Source: Maribacter antarcticus DSM 21422
Lineage (GTDB): Bacteria; Bacteroidota; Bacteroidia; Flavobacteriales; Flavobacteriaceae
DNA: 64,000 nt
Assembly: GCF_000621125.1 (NCBI RefSeq)
Contig: NZ_JHZC01000010.1
Span: 82,269-146,268, forward strand
Reading direction: 5' to 3'
A model generated the notes under the pieces. The model searched no databases. It was not told the origin of the DNA and saw only the letters and a list, made by a program, of their open reading frames with translations. Shown here in pieces: positions 57,296 through 64,000 of this stretch; position 1 is the first letter of the stretch; each line of letters begins with the position of its first letter. The position numbers and the translations under genes are program-made.

Positions 57296-57339
57296 AATAA
57301 TATTTATATTCGTTAACGTTAACGAATATAAATATTATT
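57296..57339. promoter_or_regulatory. 44-bp perfect palindrome, probable LacI-family operator
   Basis: Two exact 22-bp arms (57296-57317 and 57318-57339) meet at a CG centre. The core GTTAACGTTAAC has the central CG and AACGTT seen in many LacI/GalR operators. It lies 56 bp before the first gene of a five-gene cluster that ends in a LacI-type regulator. Binding by that regulator is inferred. The longer AT-rich arms could also form a cruciform or an mRNA hairpin. Confidence 0.62.
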
Positions 57340-57395
57340 AATAAATTACATTAATAATTAACAGATACATAAATTAAATCTGAATATATCTATAA

Positions 57396-58769
57396 ATGAA
57401 TAAATGTAAGATGCTATTTATTTTTACTTTGTTCCTAGCAATTGCAACTATTTCTGCCCAAGATAATTGGGAAGTTTTGTTCGATGGAAAGGATTTAAAA
57501 AATTTTGAGCAACTAAATGGAAGTGCCAAGTATGAAATTAAAAATAATGAATTAATAGGCACTTCAAAATTGGGTACGCCTAATAGTTTTATGGCGACTA
57601 CGGAAAAGTATGGTGATTTTATTTTAGAGTTTGAAGTCTTTCTTGAAAACGGATTAAATTCTGGAGTACAGTTTAGAAGTATAAGTACTCCTTCTATTAT
57701 GAATGGCAGAGTTCATGGTTATCAATGTGAGATTGAAACGAGTTCAAGAAAATGGTCTGGTGGAATATATGATGAGGCAAGAAACGGCTGGCTATATCCA
57801 TTAACTAGAAATACTAAGGGGCAAAATGCTTTTGTGCCAGGGGAGTGGAATCATTATCGAATAGAAGCAATAGGCTCAAAAATTCGAACGTGGGTAAACA
57901 CTATACAATGTGCTAATTTATTAGATGCAACCACAGCTGAAGGTTTTATAGCTTTTCAAGTACATAGTATTCATAATGAAAATTTAGAGGGAAAAACAGT
58001 GCGATGGCGAAACATTAATATACAAACCGTTGATTTGGAAAAATCAATGAAAACAGTAAATGTGGATGTTCCTGAAATAAGTTATTTGGATAACCAATTA
58101 ACCGATAATGAAGTAAGAACTGGATGGCGTTTTCTTTGGGACGGAAAAAGTACAGCAGGTTGGCGTGGTGCAAAGATGGATGATTTTCCAGATAATGGAT
58201 GGGAGATAAAAGATGGGATGCTTACCGTATTATCATCTGAAGGGACTGAGTCTGCTAACGGAGGTGATATTGTTACAACAGATTTATTTGCCGATTTTGA
58301 ACTTAGTGTCGATTTTAAAATTACCGAAGGTGCCAATAGTGGTATCAAGTATTTTGTTGATTCAGAACTAAATAAAGGAGAAGGTTCAGCAATTGGATTG
58401 GAATTTCAGGTTTTGGACGACCAAAAACATCCTGATGCCAAAATGGGTAAAAATGGAAATAGAACGGTTGGATCTTTGTATGATTTAATTAGAGCAGAAA
58501 ACACTAATAATTCAAGAGGTAAGAATTTTAAGGGAGTTGGTAAATGGAACAATGCCCGTATCGTAGTCAAAGATGGTCATGTGGAGCACTGGTTAAATCA
58601 AGTAAAGGTGGTTGAGTTTGATAGGTTTAGTCAAATGTTCAAGGCATTGGTCGAGAAAAGTAAATATGAAAAATGGGAAAATTTTGGTCGCTTATCACAA
58701 GGTTTGATTCTTTTACAGGATCATGGGGATGAGGTTTCATTTAAAAACATTAAAGTAAGGGAATTTTAA
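57396..58769 (+). CDS. Exported protein with two tandem DUF1080 (3-keto-disaccharide hydrolase) domains
   Basis: A 457-residue periplasmic protein with a signal peptide (KMLFIFTLFLAIATISAQ). Two DUF1080 (PF06439) concanavalin-like units: ~24-210 (NWEVLFDGKDLKNFEQL, GDFILEFEVFLENGLNSGVQFRS) and ~235-457 (GWRFLWDGKSTAGWRGAK, ADFELSVDFKITEGANSGIKYF). Each repeats the order DGK-L-W, strand pair, then N-SG-(I/V)-(Q/K)-F-R. The family is tied to hydrolysis of 3-keto glycosides. First gene after the palindrome at 57296; 10 bp before the oxidoreductase. Two units in one chain are less usual than one. Confidence 0.88.
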   Translation: MNKCKMLFIFTLFLAIATISAQDNWEVLFDGKDLKNFEQLNGSAKYEIKNNELIGTSKLGTPNSFMATTEKYGDFILEFEVFLENGLNSGVQFRSISTPSIMNGRVHGYQCEIETSSRKWSGGIYDEARNGWLYPLTRNTKGQNAFVPGEWNHYRIEAIGSKIRTWVNTIQCANLLDATTAEGFIAFQVHSIHNENLEGKTVRWRNINIQTVDLEKSMKTVNVDVPEISYLDNQLTDNEVRTGWRFLWDGKSTAGWRGAKMDDFPDNGWEIKDGMLTVLSSEGTESANGGDIVTTDLFADFELSVDFKITEGANSGIKYFVDSELNKGEGSAIGLEFQVLDDQKHPDAKMGKNGNRTVGSLYDLIRAENTNNSRGKNFKGVGKWNNARIVVKDGHVEHWLNQVKVVEFDRFSQMFKALVEKSKYEKWENFGRLSQGLILLQDHGDEVSFKNIKVREF

Positions 58770-58779
58770 AACATATATT

Positions 58780-60138
58780 ATGGAAAATAATAGACGAAAT
58801 TTTATAAAGAAAACGACATTGGCCACTGGAGGAATCGTTTTAGGGGCAAATGCAATGAGTGCTAGTAGCTATAGGAAAATAATGGGGTCAAACGATCGTG
58901 TTAGGGTAGGTATTGTCGGTTTTTCGAATCGTGCTAAAGGCGCATTGATTCCGGCTTTTAAGGGTCACAGCAAAGCGCAAAATTTTGAAATTGTAGGTGT
59001 TTCAGATATATGGAACAGGCGCAGAGATGAGGGTGCTGCTTTTGTAAAGGACATGACGGGTAATAAAATAAAACAGTGGCGTAACAATGAGGAGATGTAT
59101 TCTGATAACAAGATAGATGCTGCTATTATTTCTACTGCAGATTTTCAGCATGCCCTACATACAGTGCAAGCTGCCAATGCTAAAAAAGATGTGTATTGTG
59201 AAAAACCATTTGCTGAAACAATGGCAGATGCGCGAATTGGTATGCAAGCTGTAAAGGATTCTGGTATTGTTTTTCAAATAGGCTCTCAAAGAAGAAGTGG
59301 GGCTAATTATCACGCCGCTAATGATTATATAAAATCTGGTAAATTTGGTGATATCGTAATGGTAGAAATGACCTGGAATGTAAACCAACCGGGTAGATGG
59401 CGTTTACCAAAACTTACGAGTGAAATTAGAGAATCTGATACGGATTGGAAACGTTATCAAATGAACAGGCCAGAAGCAGCTTGGGATCCAAGAAAATATT
59501 TAGAATATAGGCTATTCTGGCCCTATTCTTCAGGAATACCAGGACAATGGATGTCCCATCAAATTGATACCGTACATTGGTTTTCTGGGTTAAACCATCC
59601 AAGAAGTGTTGCTGCAAATGGCGGTATTTACTTATGGAAAGATGGCCGTAGAAATTTTGATACCATGTCAGCTGTTTTTGATTATGGCCCAAGTGATGAT
59701 TTGAATTCTGGTTTTCAAGTAACGTACTCATCTAGATTTACCAATTCTGCAGGAGGTACTAAAGAAATTTACTATTCTAATGGTGGAGAGTTGAACCTTG
59801 ATACAAATAAAGTAAGTGATAATGGGGGATTAGGTGAAAGACATGCTAGTGGAATGGGTATGAAACCAAATCAGCTAGAAGGTTTTAACCTAAGTGATAA
59901 CGCACCTAAGGTGGTAACTTCAGCAAACACTGGTGTAGATAATATGACATCTACGCATATGTTAAATTGGATGGAGTGCGTTCGTAGCCGTAAAACTACT
60001 AATGGTCCTATAGAGGCAGGTTACAATCATTCAATCGCTAATATTATGACAACTGCGGCACTTAGAACTGGCTTAAAGTCAACATTTGATGAAGACACCC
60101 AAAATGTTTTGGCTGGAGGAAAGATTTTTCAATATTAA
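58780..60138 (+). CDS. Tat-exported Gfo/Idh/MocA oxidoreductase
   Basis: A 452-residue NAD(P)-linked sugar oxidoreductase. The N-terminus is a twin-arginine signal (ENNRRNFIKKTTLATGG, Arg5-Arg6). The Rossmann start is RVGIVGFSNRAKGALIPA, the conserved EKP is VYCEKPFAET with Lys142, and the His/Asp motif is MSHQIDTVHWFSG. Tat export with bound cofactor is common for periplasmic members. Beside DUF1080 proteins, oxidation of a sugar C3 hydroxyl is the likely reaction, by analogy with known 3-keto sugar pathways. Second gene of the cluster. Confidence 0.9.
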   Translation: MENNRRNFIKKTTLATGGIVLGANAMSASSYRKIMGSNDRVRVGIVGFSNRAKGALIPAFKGHSKAQNFEIVGVSDIWNRRRDEGAAFVKDMTGNKIKQWRNNEEMYSDNKIDAAIISTADFQHALHTVQAANAKKDVYCEKPFAETMADARIGMQAVKDSGIVFQIGSQRRSGANYHAANDYIKSGKFGDIVMVEMTWNVNQPGRWRLPKLTSEIRESDTDWKRYQMNRPEAAWDPRKYLEYRLFWPYSSGIPGQWMSHQIDTVHWFSGLNHPRSVAANGGIYLWKDGRRNFDTMSAVFDYGPSDDLNSGFQVTYSSRFTNSAGGTKEIYYSNGGELNLDTNKVSDNGGLGERHASGMGMKPNQLEGFNLSDNAPKVVTSANTGVDNMTSTHMLNWMECVRSRKTTNGPIEAGYNHSIANIMTTAALRTGLKSTFDEDTQNVLAGGKIFQY

Positions 60139-60150
60139 AAATGGAGGTAA

Positions 60151-61230
60151 ATGTTTAAAATAAAAAATATAATTTTTTTACTGGTCACTGTACTTTTTAT
60201 GTCATGTAAAGAGAATAAGGTAAAAGCTGAGCGTGTAAATGCAGATGTAGCGGAGATGGTTCAAAACTCAAAAGTGACTTTTATCCATGATGAAGCCAAT
60301 AAAAAAGTAGCGGTTAACATAAATGGTGCGTTGTTCACAAACTACATTTATGACGGTCAGACCCCAAAACCAATTTTATACCCGTTACAAACCAAAAGTG
60401 GTAAAACGCTAACCAGAGGCTTTCCTTATGAGTCTAGGCCAGGAGAACGTGTAGATCACCCTCATCATGCCGGTCTCTGGTTTAATTATGGTGATGTGAA
60501 TGGATTGGATTTTTGGAATAATTCCTATGCGATACCAGATGCTGAAAAGCAAAAGTATGGTACCATTATCCATCAAGAAATTTTAGGAATGAATGAAGAT
60601 AAGGGTACAATCACTGTCAAAGCAATTTGGCAATCTCCTACTATGGTTGATTTGTTAGAAGAAATGACTCAATTTGCTTTTTCAGAAGTAGGTAATACTC
60701 GAATTATTGATAGAACAACTACACTTAAAGCGCTAAAAGACGTCTCTTTTAACGATAACAAAGAAGGTATGTTGGGAATTAGGGTAGCTCGTGAATTGGA
60801 ATTACCATCTGATAAACCTGCAGAATTTACCGATGCAGAAGGAAATATTACGGAGGTAAAGGCTTTAAATACGGAAGGGGTTCACGGTAATTATTTTGCT
60901 AGTGGAGGGCTAACTGGAGATGATGTGTGGGGTACAAGAAACGAATGGGTAAAGCTTGAAAGTGATATCAATGGAGAACCTGTTTCCGTTACTATTATTG
61001 ATAATAAAGATAATGTAGGCTTTCCTACGTATTGGCATTCTCGGGGTTATGGACTTTTTGCTGCCAACCCGCTAGGTCAAGCTATTTTTTCTGAGGGAAA
61101 AGAAGTGTTGAATTTTAAATTGAAAGAAGGGGAGTCTACTACGTTTAAATATCGCATTCTTATTCATAGTGGCTCAGAACTTAAAAAAGAGGTAATAGCC
61201 CAATCGTTCATAGAGTTTAATCAGCTGTAA
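60151..61230 (+). CDS. PmoA-like DUF6807 lipoprotein
   Basis: A 359-residue lipoprotein with lipobox LFMSC. It belongs to the group annotated as PmoA or DUF6807; the name comes from a methane oxygenase label and is probably misleading. Features: TRGFPYESRPGERVDHPHHAGLWFNYGDVNG, with clustered His residues that may bind metal or sugar, and a C-terminal beta-rich part (SVTIIDNKDNVGFPTYWHSRGYGLFAANPLG). It resembles aldose-epimerase-like beta-sandwich folds. Third gene of the cluster, next to two DUF1080 genes, which supports a sugar-modifying role. Confidence 0.82.
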   Translation: MFKIKNIIFLLVTVLFMSCKENKVKAERVNADVAEMVQNSKVTFIHDEANKKVAVNINGALFTNYIYDGQTPKPILYPLQTKSGKTLTRGFPYESRPGERVDHPHHAGLWFNYGDVNGLDFWNNSYAIPDAEKQKYGTIIHQEILGMNEDKGTITVKAIWQSPTMVDLLEEMTQFAFSEVGNTRIIDRTTTLKALKDVSFNDNKEGMLGIRVARELELPSDKPAEFTDAEGNITEVKALNTEGVHGNYFASGGLTGDDVWGTRNEWVKLESDINGEPVSVTIIDNKDNVGFPTYWHSRGYGLFAANPLGQAIFSEGKEVLNFKLKEGESTTFKYRILIHSGSELKKEVIAQSFIEFNQL

Positions 61231-61250
61231 TGTATATTAATAGAATTCAA

Positions 61251-61856
61251 ATGAAACATATTTTTATACTACTTTTTGTCTTACCCTTTTCAACGGGCTC
61301 TTTTGGTCAATCTATTGATGATTATTGGGAAACTATTTTTGATGGAAATAGCTTAGAAGAATGGGAGATACCTAAAGACAATATATGGTGGTCAATAGAA
61401 GAGGGAGCGCTTTGGGCAAAAAGTGACCCGGATAAAGTTGGTTCTATCTTATGGACCAAGAAGAATCACAAGGATTTCGCAGTGCAAATGGATTTTAAGT
61501 TCGGGGAAGGTACAATTGATTCCGGTATTTTCATGAGAGGAGATGACAAGGAAAATCCCCAAATACAAATTGGTGAATCCGGGTCTTTGAAAAGAGATAT
61601 GACAGCATCTCCATATGTACCTTCCTTAGGGTACCCTGTTGAAGCAGAAGGAATTGTAGGATTGTTGAAATTAGATGATTGGAATACAATAAAGGCAAGG
61701 GCCATAGGCAACACCTATAAAGTTTGGTTAAATGGCGTAGAGGTGATGAACTACAAGCTTGAAAAGGCAAACCTAATAGGACCCATTGGTATTCAATTAC
61801 ACCCTGGTAAAGAAATGACCATACAGTTCAAGAATATTGCTGTTGCTGAATTGTAA
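61251..61856 (+). CDS. Exported single-domain DUF1080 protein
   Basis: A 201-residue periplasmic protein with a signal peptide (KHIFILLFVLPFSTGSFGQ) and one DUF1080 domain (DYWETIFDGNSLEEWEIP, DFAVQMDFKFGEGTIDSGIF, NTIKARAIGNTYKVWLNGVEV). I chose ATG 61251; another ATG at 61230 overlaps the previous stop and adds seven residues before the signal. It is shorter than the tandem protein at 57396 and may cleave a different linkage. Fourth gene of the cluster. Confidence 0.86.
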   Translation: MKHIFILLFVLPFSTGSFGQSIDDYWETIFDGNSLEEWEIPKDNIWWSIEEGALWAKSDPDKVGSILWTKKNHKDFAVQMDFKFGEGTIDSGIFMRGDDKENPQIQIGESGSLKRDMTASPYVPSLGYPVEAEGIVGLLKLDDWNTIKARAIGNTYKVWLNGVEVMNYKLEKANLIGPIGIQLHPGKEMTIQFKNIAVAEL

Positions 61857-61935
61857 TATAGATTTTATATCTGATAAATTTTAAAGATTAAATCGAGAAT
61901 ACTATCTTATGCATATATAATTTAATTTTCAATAC

Positions 61936-62973
61936 TTGAGTATAGGAATAAAGCAAATAGCTGCCCTGGCAAATGTCTCTATTGGTACAGTGGACCGTGT
62001 TTTGCATAAACGTGGTGGTGTTTCTAAAACAACAGAGGATAAGATATTAAAGATTATATCTGAAAATCAGTACAAAAAGAATATGATGGCGAGTAGGTTA
62101 AAACTCGCCTCAAAAAATAAAATAAAATTTGCTATCCTTCTTCCAGAATTGACTTCTAGTGCTGATTATTGGGGTCTGCCAAAGAAGGGAATTTCTAAGG
62201 CACGAAAAGAACTTAAAGAGTTTGGGGTGAAAGTAGATTATTATCAATTTTCAGGTTCTTCATCTACCTCGTTTAAAAAAGCTATTGAACGTATTTTTTT
62301 GAAAAACTACGATGCAATTATTACTGTTCCTTACTTTGAAAAAGAGTGTAATACACTCTTAGAAATCACCAAAAGAAGAGATATACAAGTTGTTTTTTTA
62401 GACACTGAAATACAATTACAAAACCCAACCAATTTCATTCGTCAGGATTCTCACAAGGCCGGTATGGTTGCGGGTCGATTACTATATGGTTTAGTGGGAG
62501 ACCAAGGCAAATACTTTATTGTAAATATCCTCAACGATAGGGGTATTCAAGTAAATAATAAACAGCGGGAAGATGGGTTTAGGGCTTTTTTTAAATCTAT
62601 AGGAAAAAATGTCGCTATTAAAACCATTAATCATCCATTATATGACACACTAAGTGTAACAGAAGAAATGGAGACTTGGTTTCAAGGCGCGGACTTAAAG
62701 GGGGTATTTGTAACAAATTCGCGAGTGAATCTAATTCCTAAAATCTTTCATACGTATAATGTTAGTAATACTTTTTTAATAGGTTTTGATTTAAACGAGA
62801 ATAATATAATATGTCTAAAACGTAATGAAATTGATTTTTTAATAAACCAACAACCTGAAAAACAAGGATATATCGCTATGAAAGGTTTATTTAATTTTAT
62901 CAGTAACCAAGACTCTTCAGAGCTTAATCTGGATATCCCAATAGAAATAATGGTCAAAGAACATTTTATATAA
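61936..62973 (+). CDS. LacI-family transcriptional regulator
   Basis: A 345-residue regulator. Residues 1-60 are the LacI HTH and hinge (IKQIAALANVSIGTVDRVLHKRGGVS, then MMASRLKLAS). Residues ~65-345 are a periplasmic-binding-like sensor (IKFAILLPELTSSADYWGLP, VFLDTEIQLQNPTNFIRQDSHKAGMVAGRLLYGL). It begins with TTG; no ATG precedes the HTH. It lies 79 bp after the fourth cluster gene and probably binds the palindrome at 57296. The ligand may be a sugar product of the cluster. Confidence 0.9.
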   Translation: MSIGIKQIAALANVSIGTVDRVLHKRGGVSKTTEDKILKIISENQYKKNMMASRLKLASKNKIKFAILLPELTSSADYWGLPKKGISKARKELKEFGVKVDYYQFSGSSSTSFKKAIERIFLKNYDAIITVPYFEKECNTLLEITKRRDIQVVFLDTEIQLQNPTNFIRQDSHKAGMVAGRLLYGLVGDQGKYFIVNILNDRGIQVNNKQREDGFRAFFKSIGKNVAIKTINHPLYDTLSVTEEMETWFQGADLKGVFVTNSRVNLIPKIFHTYNVSNTFLIGFDLNENNIICLKRNEIDFLINQQPEKQGYIAMKGLFNFISNQDSSELNLDIPIEIMVKEHFI

Positions 62974-63006
62974 TAGTAGCACTAGGGTAGCATTTCTTTA
63001 AATAAA

Positions 63007-63037
63007 AACCCTCCTTTTAATAGTAAAAAGGAGGGTT
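63007..63037. terminator. Bidirectional terminator between the regulator and susD
   Basis: AACCCTCCTTTT (63007-63018) pairs with AAAAGGAGGGTT (63026-63037) around a 7-nt loop, with A and T runs on the sides. It lies between two convergent genes. Confidence 0.82.
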
Positions 63038-63066
63038 AGGATTCAAACTAACTCAACTAACATAAT

Positions 63067-64000
63067 TTATTGAGGATACCCAGGGTTTTGTGGGTATCCG
63101 CCCAACGCTCTATCTATTTGATTTTGTGGTATAGGTCGTATTGTATGATAGTCCTGAATATTTGTAGCTGCTTCTGGGTTATATAATCTGGTACGCTCTA
63201 CTAGCTTTCCTGTCCGCGCTAAATCTGGCCAACGGTGGCCTTCACCTACCAACTCTCTTGCTCTTTCATCAAGCAGGAAATCTAAATCAACATCTGTCGC
63301 ACTGATTTGAGAGGCCGCCTCTTGACCGGGCACTGCTGCTCTCAAACGTATTCTATTTATATCGTCTGCTGCGCCAGAAGGATTATTTTGTTGAAGCTTA
63401 GCTTCTGCTCTTAATAACCAAGCATCAGCCAAGCGCATCAAAATAAAATCGCGCTGCCCTTGTACATGTTGGCGACCAGGTCTTGTTGCATCAATCCACT
63501 TGTTCATAGAAGGAAAAAGTCTTTCATTATACTCTTCATTACTGTAGACCAAGTAAGGCACATTGTTTTGTCTTGATTGTGGCCAGTCAATATCTTTACC
63601 TGGACCAGGAATGTAAATAGCGGTATCCCCAAGGGCAATTGCTGCTCGAGCAGGTTCGTCACCCACAGCGTCTGCAGCGGGCTCGTCTTTGTTGGCAAAC
63701 CAAACATGTTTAAATGTAGATTCATACCTGCTGTCGATAGCTCTATCCCATAAGGTCAACATAAAGTCAGTAGGACGATGTCTTTTCCAAGGTCTACCAT
63801 TTGCAATGTCTCTGGTCATACCCCTGCGTACATCATATTCGTGTAAGAAATACAAATGCCAACGATTTCCAAATCCATCAACTTTGCTATCTACTTGCGC
63901 TTTAGCATTAGGCACAACATAAACTATTTCACTATTTTCTTGGTTTTCAATAGGCCATAAATCAGCAAAATTAGGCAACAATGAAAAGCCGTAATCCGTG
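63067..64000 (-). CDS. SusD/RagB-family nutrient-binding lipoprotein, C-terminal part (5' end outside window)
   Basis: About 310 codons of a SusD-family outer-membrane glycan-binding protein. The frame is open to the right edge, with no true start. Family signs: FILMRLADAWLLRAEAKLQQ, GAADDINRIRLRAAV, DFLLDERARELVGEGHRWPDL and a C-terminal IRPIPQNQIDRA. SusD caps a SusC TonB-dependent channel, expected to the right of the window. It converges on the DUF1080 cluster, so both may serve one carbohydrate. Confidence 0.93.
   Translation of the reverse strand, partial: TDYGFSLLPNFADLWPIENQENSEIVYVVPNAKAQVDSKVDGFGNRWHLYFLHEYDVRRGMTRDIANGRPWKRHRPTDFMLTLWDRAIDSRYESTFKHVWFANKDEPAADAVGDEPARAAIALGDTAIYIPGPGKDIDWPQSRQNNVPYLVYSNEEYNERLFPSMNKWIDATRPGRQHVQGQRDFILMRLADAWLLRAEAKLQQNNPSGAADDINRIRLRAAVPGQEAASQISATDVDLDFLLDERARELVGEGHRWPDLARTGKLVERTRLYNPEAATNIQDYHTIRPIPQNQIDRALGGYPQNPGYPQ

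Noticed and set aside
1..64000. CRISPR arrays, insertion sequences, rRNA genes and phage modules
   Set aside because: No spaced repeats, transposase or integrase motifs, or rRNA sequence were seen.

Overview
The window is an AT-rich chromosomal stretch from a member of the Bacteroidota, most likely a marine Flavobacteriaceae close to Maribacter, Zobellia or Arenibacter (genus is an inference from protein character, not a search). The reasons are type IX secretion C-terminal domains, a SusD-family lipoprotein, an OlsF-type bifunctional acyltransferase, TAnnTTTG-type promoter boxes, DUF4286 beside rsmA, and weak Shine-Dalgarno signals. No rRNA, CRISPR array, transposase or complete prophage is visible. 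One tRNA gene, tRNA-Leu(CAA), is present.

Layout. 1-887: 3' part of recQ. 1109-3695: a small membrane protein, then a reduced arsenic-type operon (arsR, DUF6428, a frameshifted membrane-protein pseudogene, an ArsN1-like acetyltransferase). 3698-8966: GNAT, aspartate kinase and olsF on the minus strand, fructose-1,6-bisphosphatase divergent, and a TerB-like protein. 9068-14868: the complete four-gene ligase-associated DNA repair cluster (exonuclease, ATP-dependent ligase, DExH helicase, PdeM). 14932-20560: TspO-like protein, mfd with a TTG start and a good promoter, an HTH gene interrupted by one stop codon, and two small genes. 20864-26699: thioredoxin-like protein, ACT-domain protein, YraN nuclease, and a DUF1800/DUF1501 pair whose second protein carries both a Tat and a T9SS signal. 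26827-34637: metG, tex, a soluble three-PAS histidine kinase with a lone receiver, and the threonylcarbamoyl-AMP synthase. 34868-43370: HDAC-like deacetylase, sodium:solute symporter, serine hydrolase, hydroxyacid dehydrogenase with a cupin protein, and an operon of DUF4286-GGCT fusion, rsmA and mgtE. 43560-56741: TPR protein, serS, HTTM protein, ribF, a secreted reprolysin-like protease with a coupled lipoprotein, pth, rplY and prs.

The accessory part is 56986-64000, after tRNA-Leu. A 44-bp perfect palindrome with a LacI-type core precedes a five-gene set: tandem DUF1080 protein, Gfo/Idh/MocA oxidoreductase, PmoA-like DUF6807 lipoprotein, single DUF1080 protein, and a LacI-family regulator. 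A SusD gene converges on it and runs off the window. I read this as a sugar-inducible locus that oxidises a glycoside to a 3-keto sugar and cleaves it in the periplasm, probably attached to a SusCD uptake system. It is the best candidate for an undescribed system here. The members belong to known families; the substrate and the regulatory model are inference.

Several places show gene decay: 2616-3180 (two frameshifts and two stops), 19392 (single nonsense codon), 20562-20699 and 45574-45947 (possible remnants).
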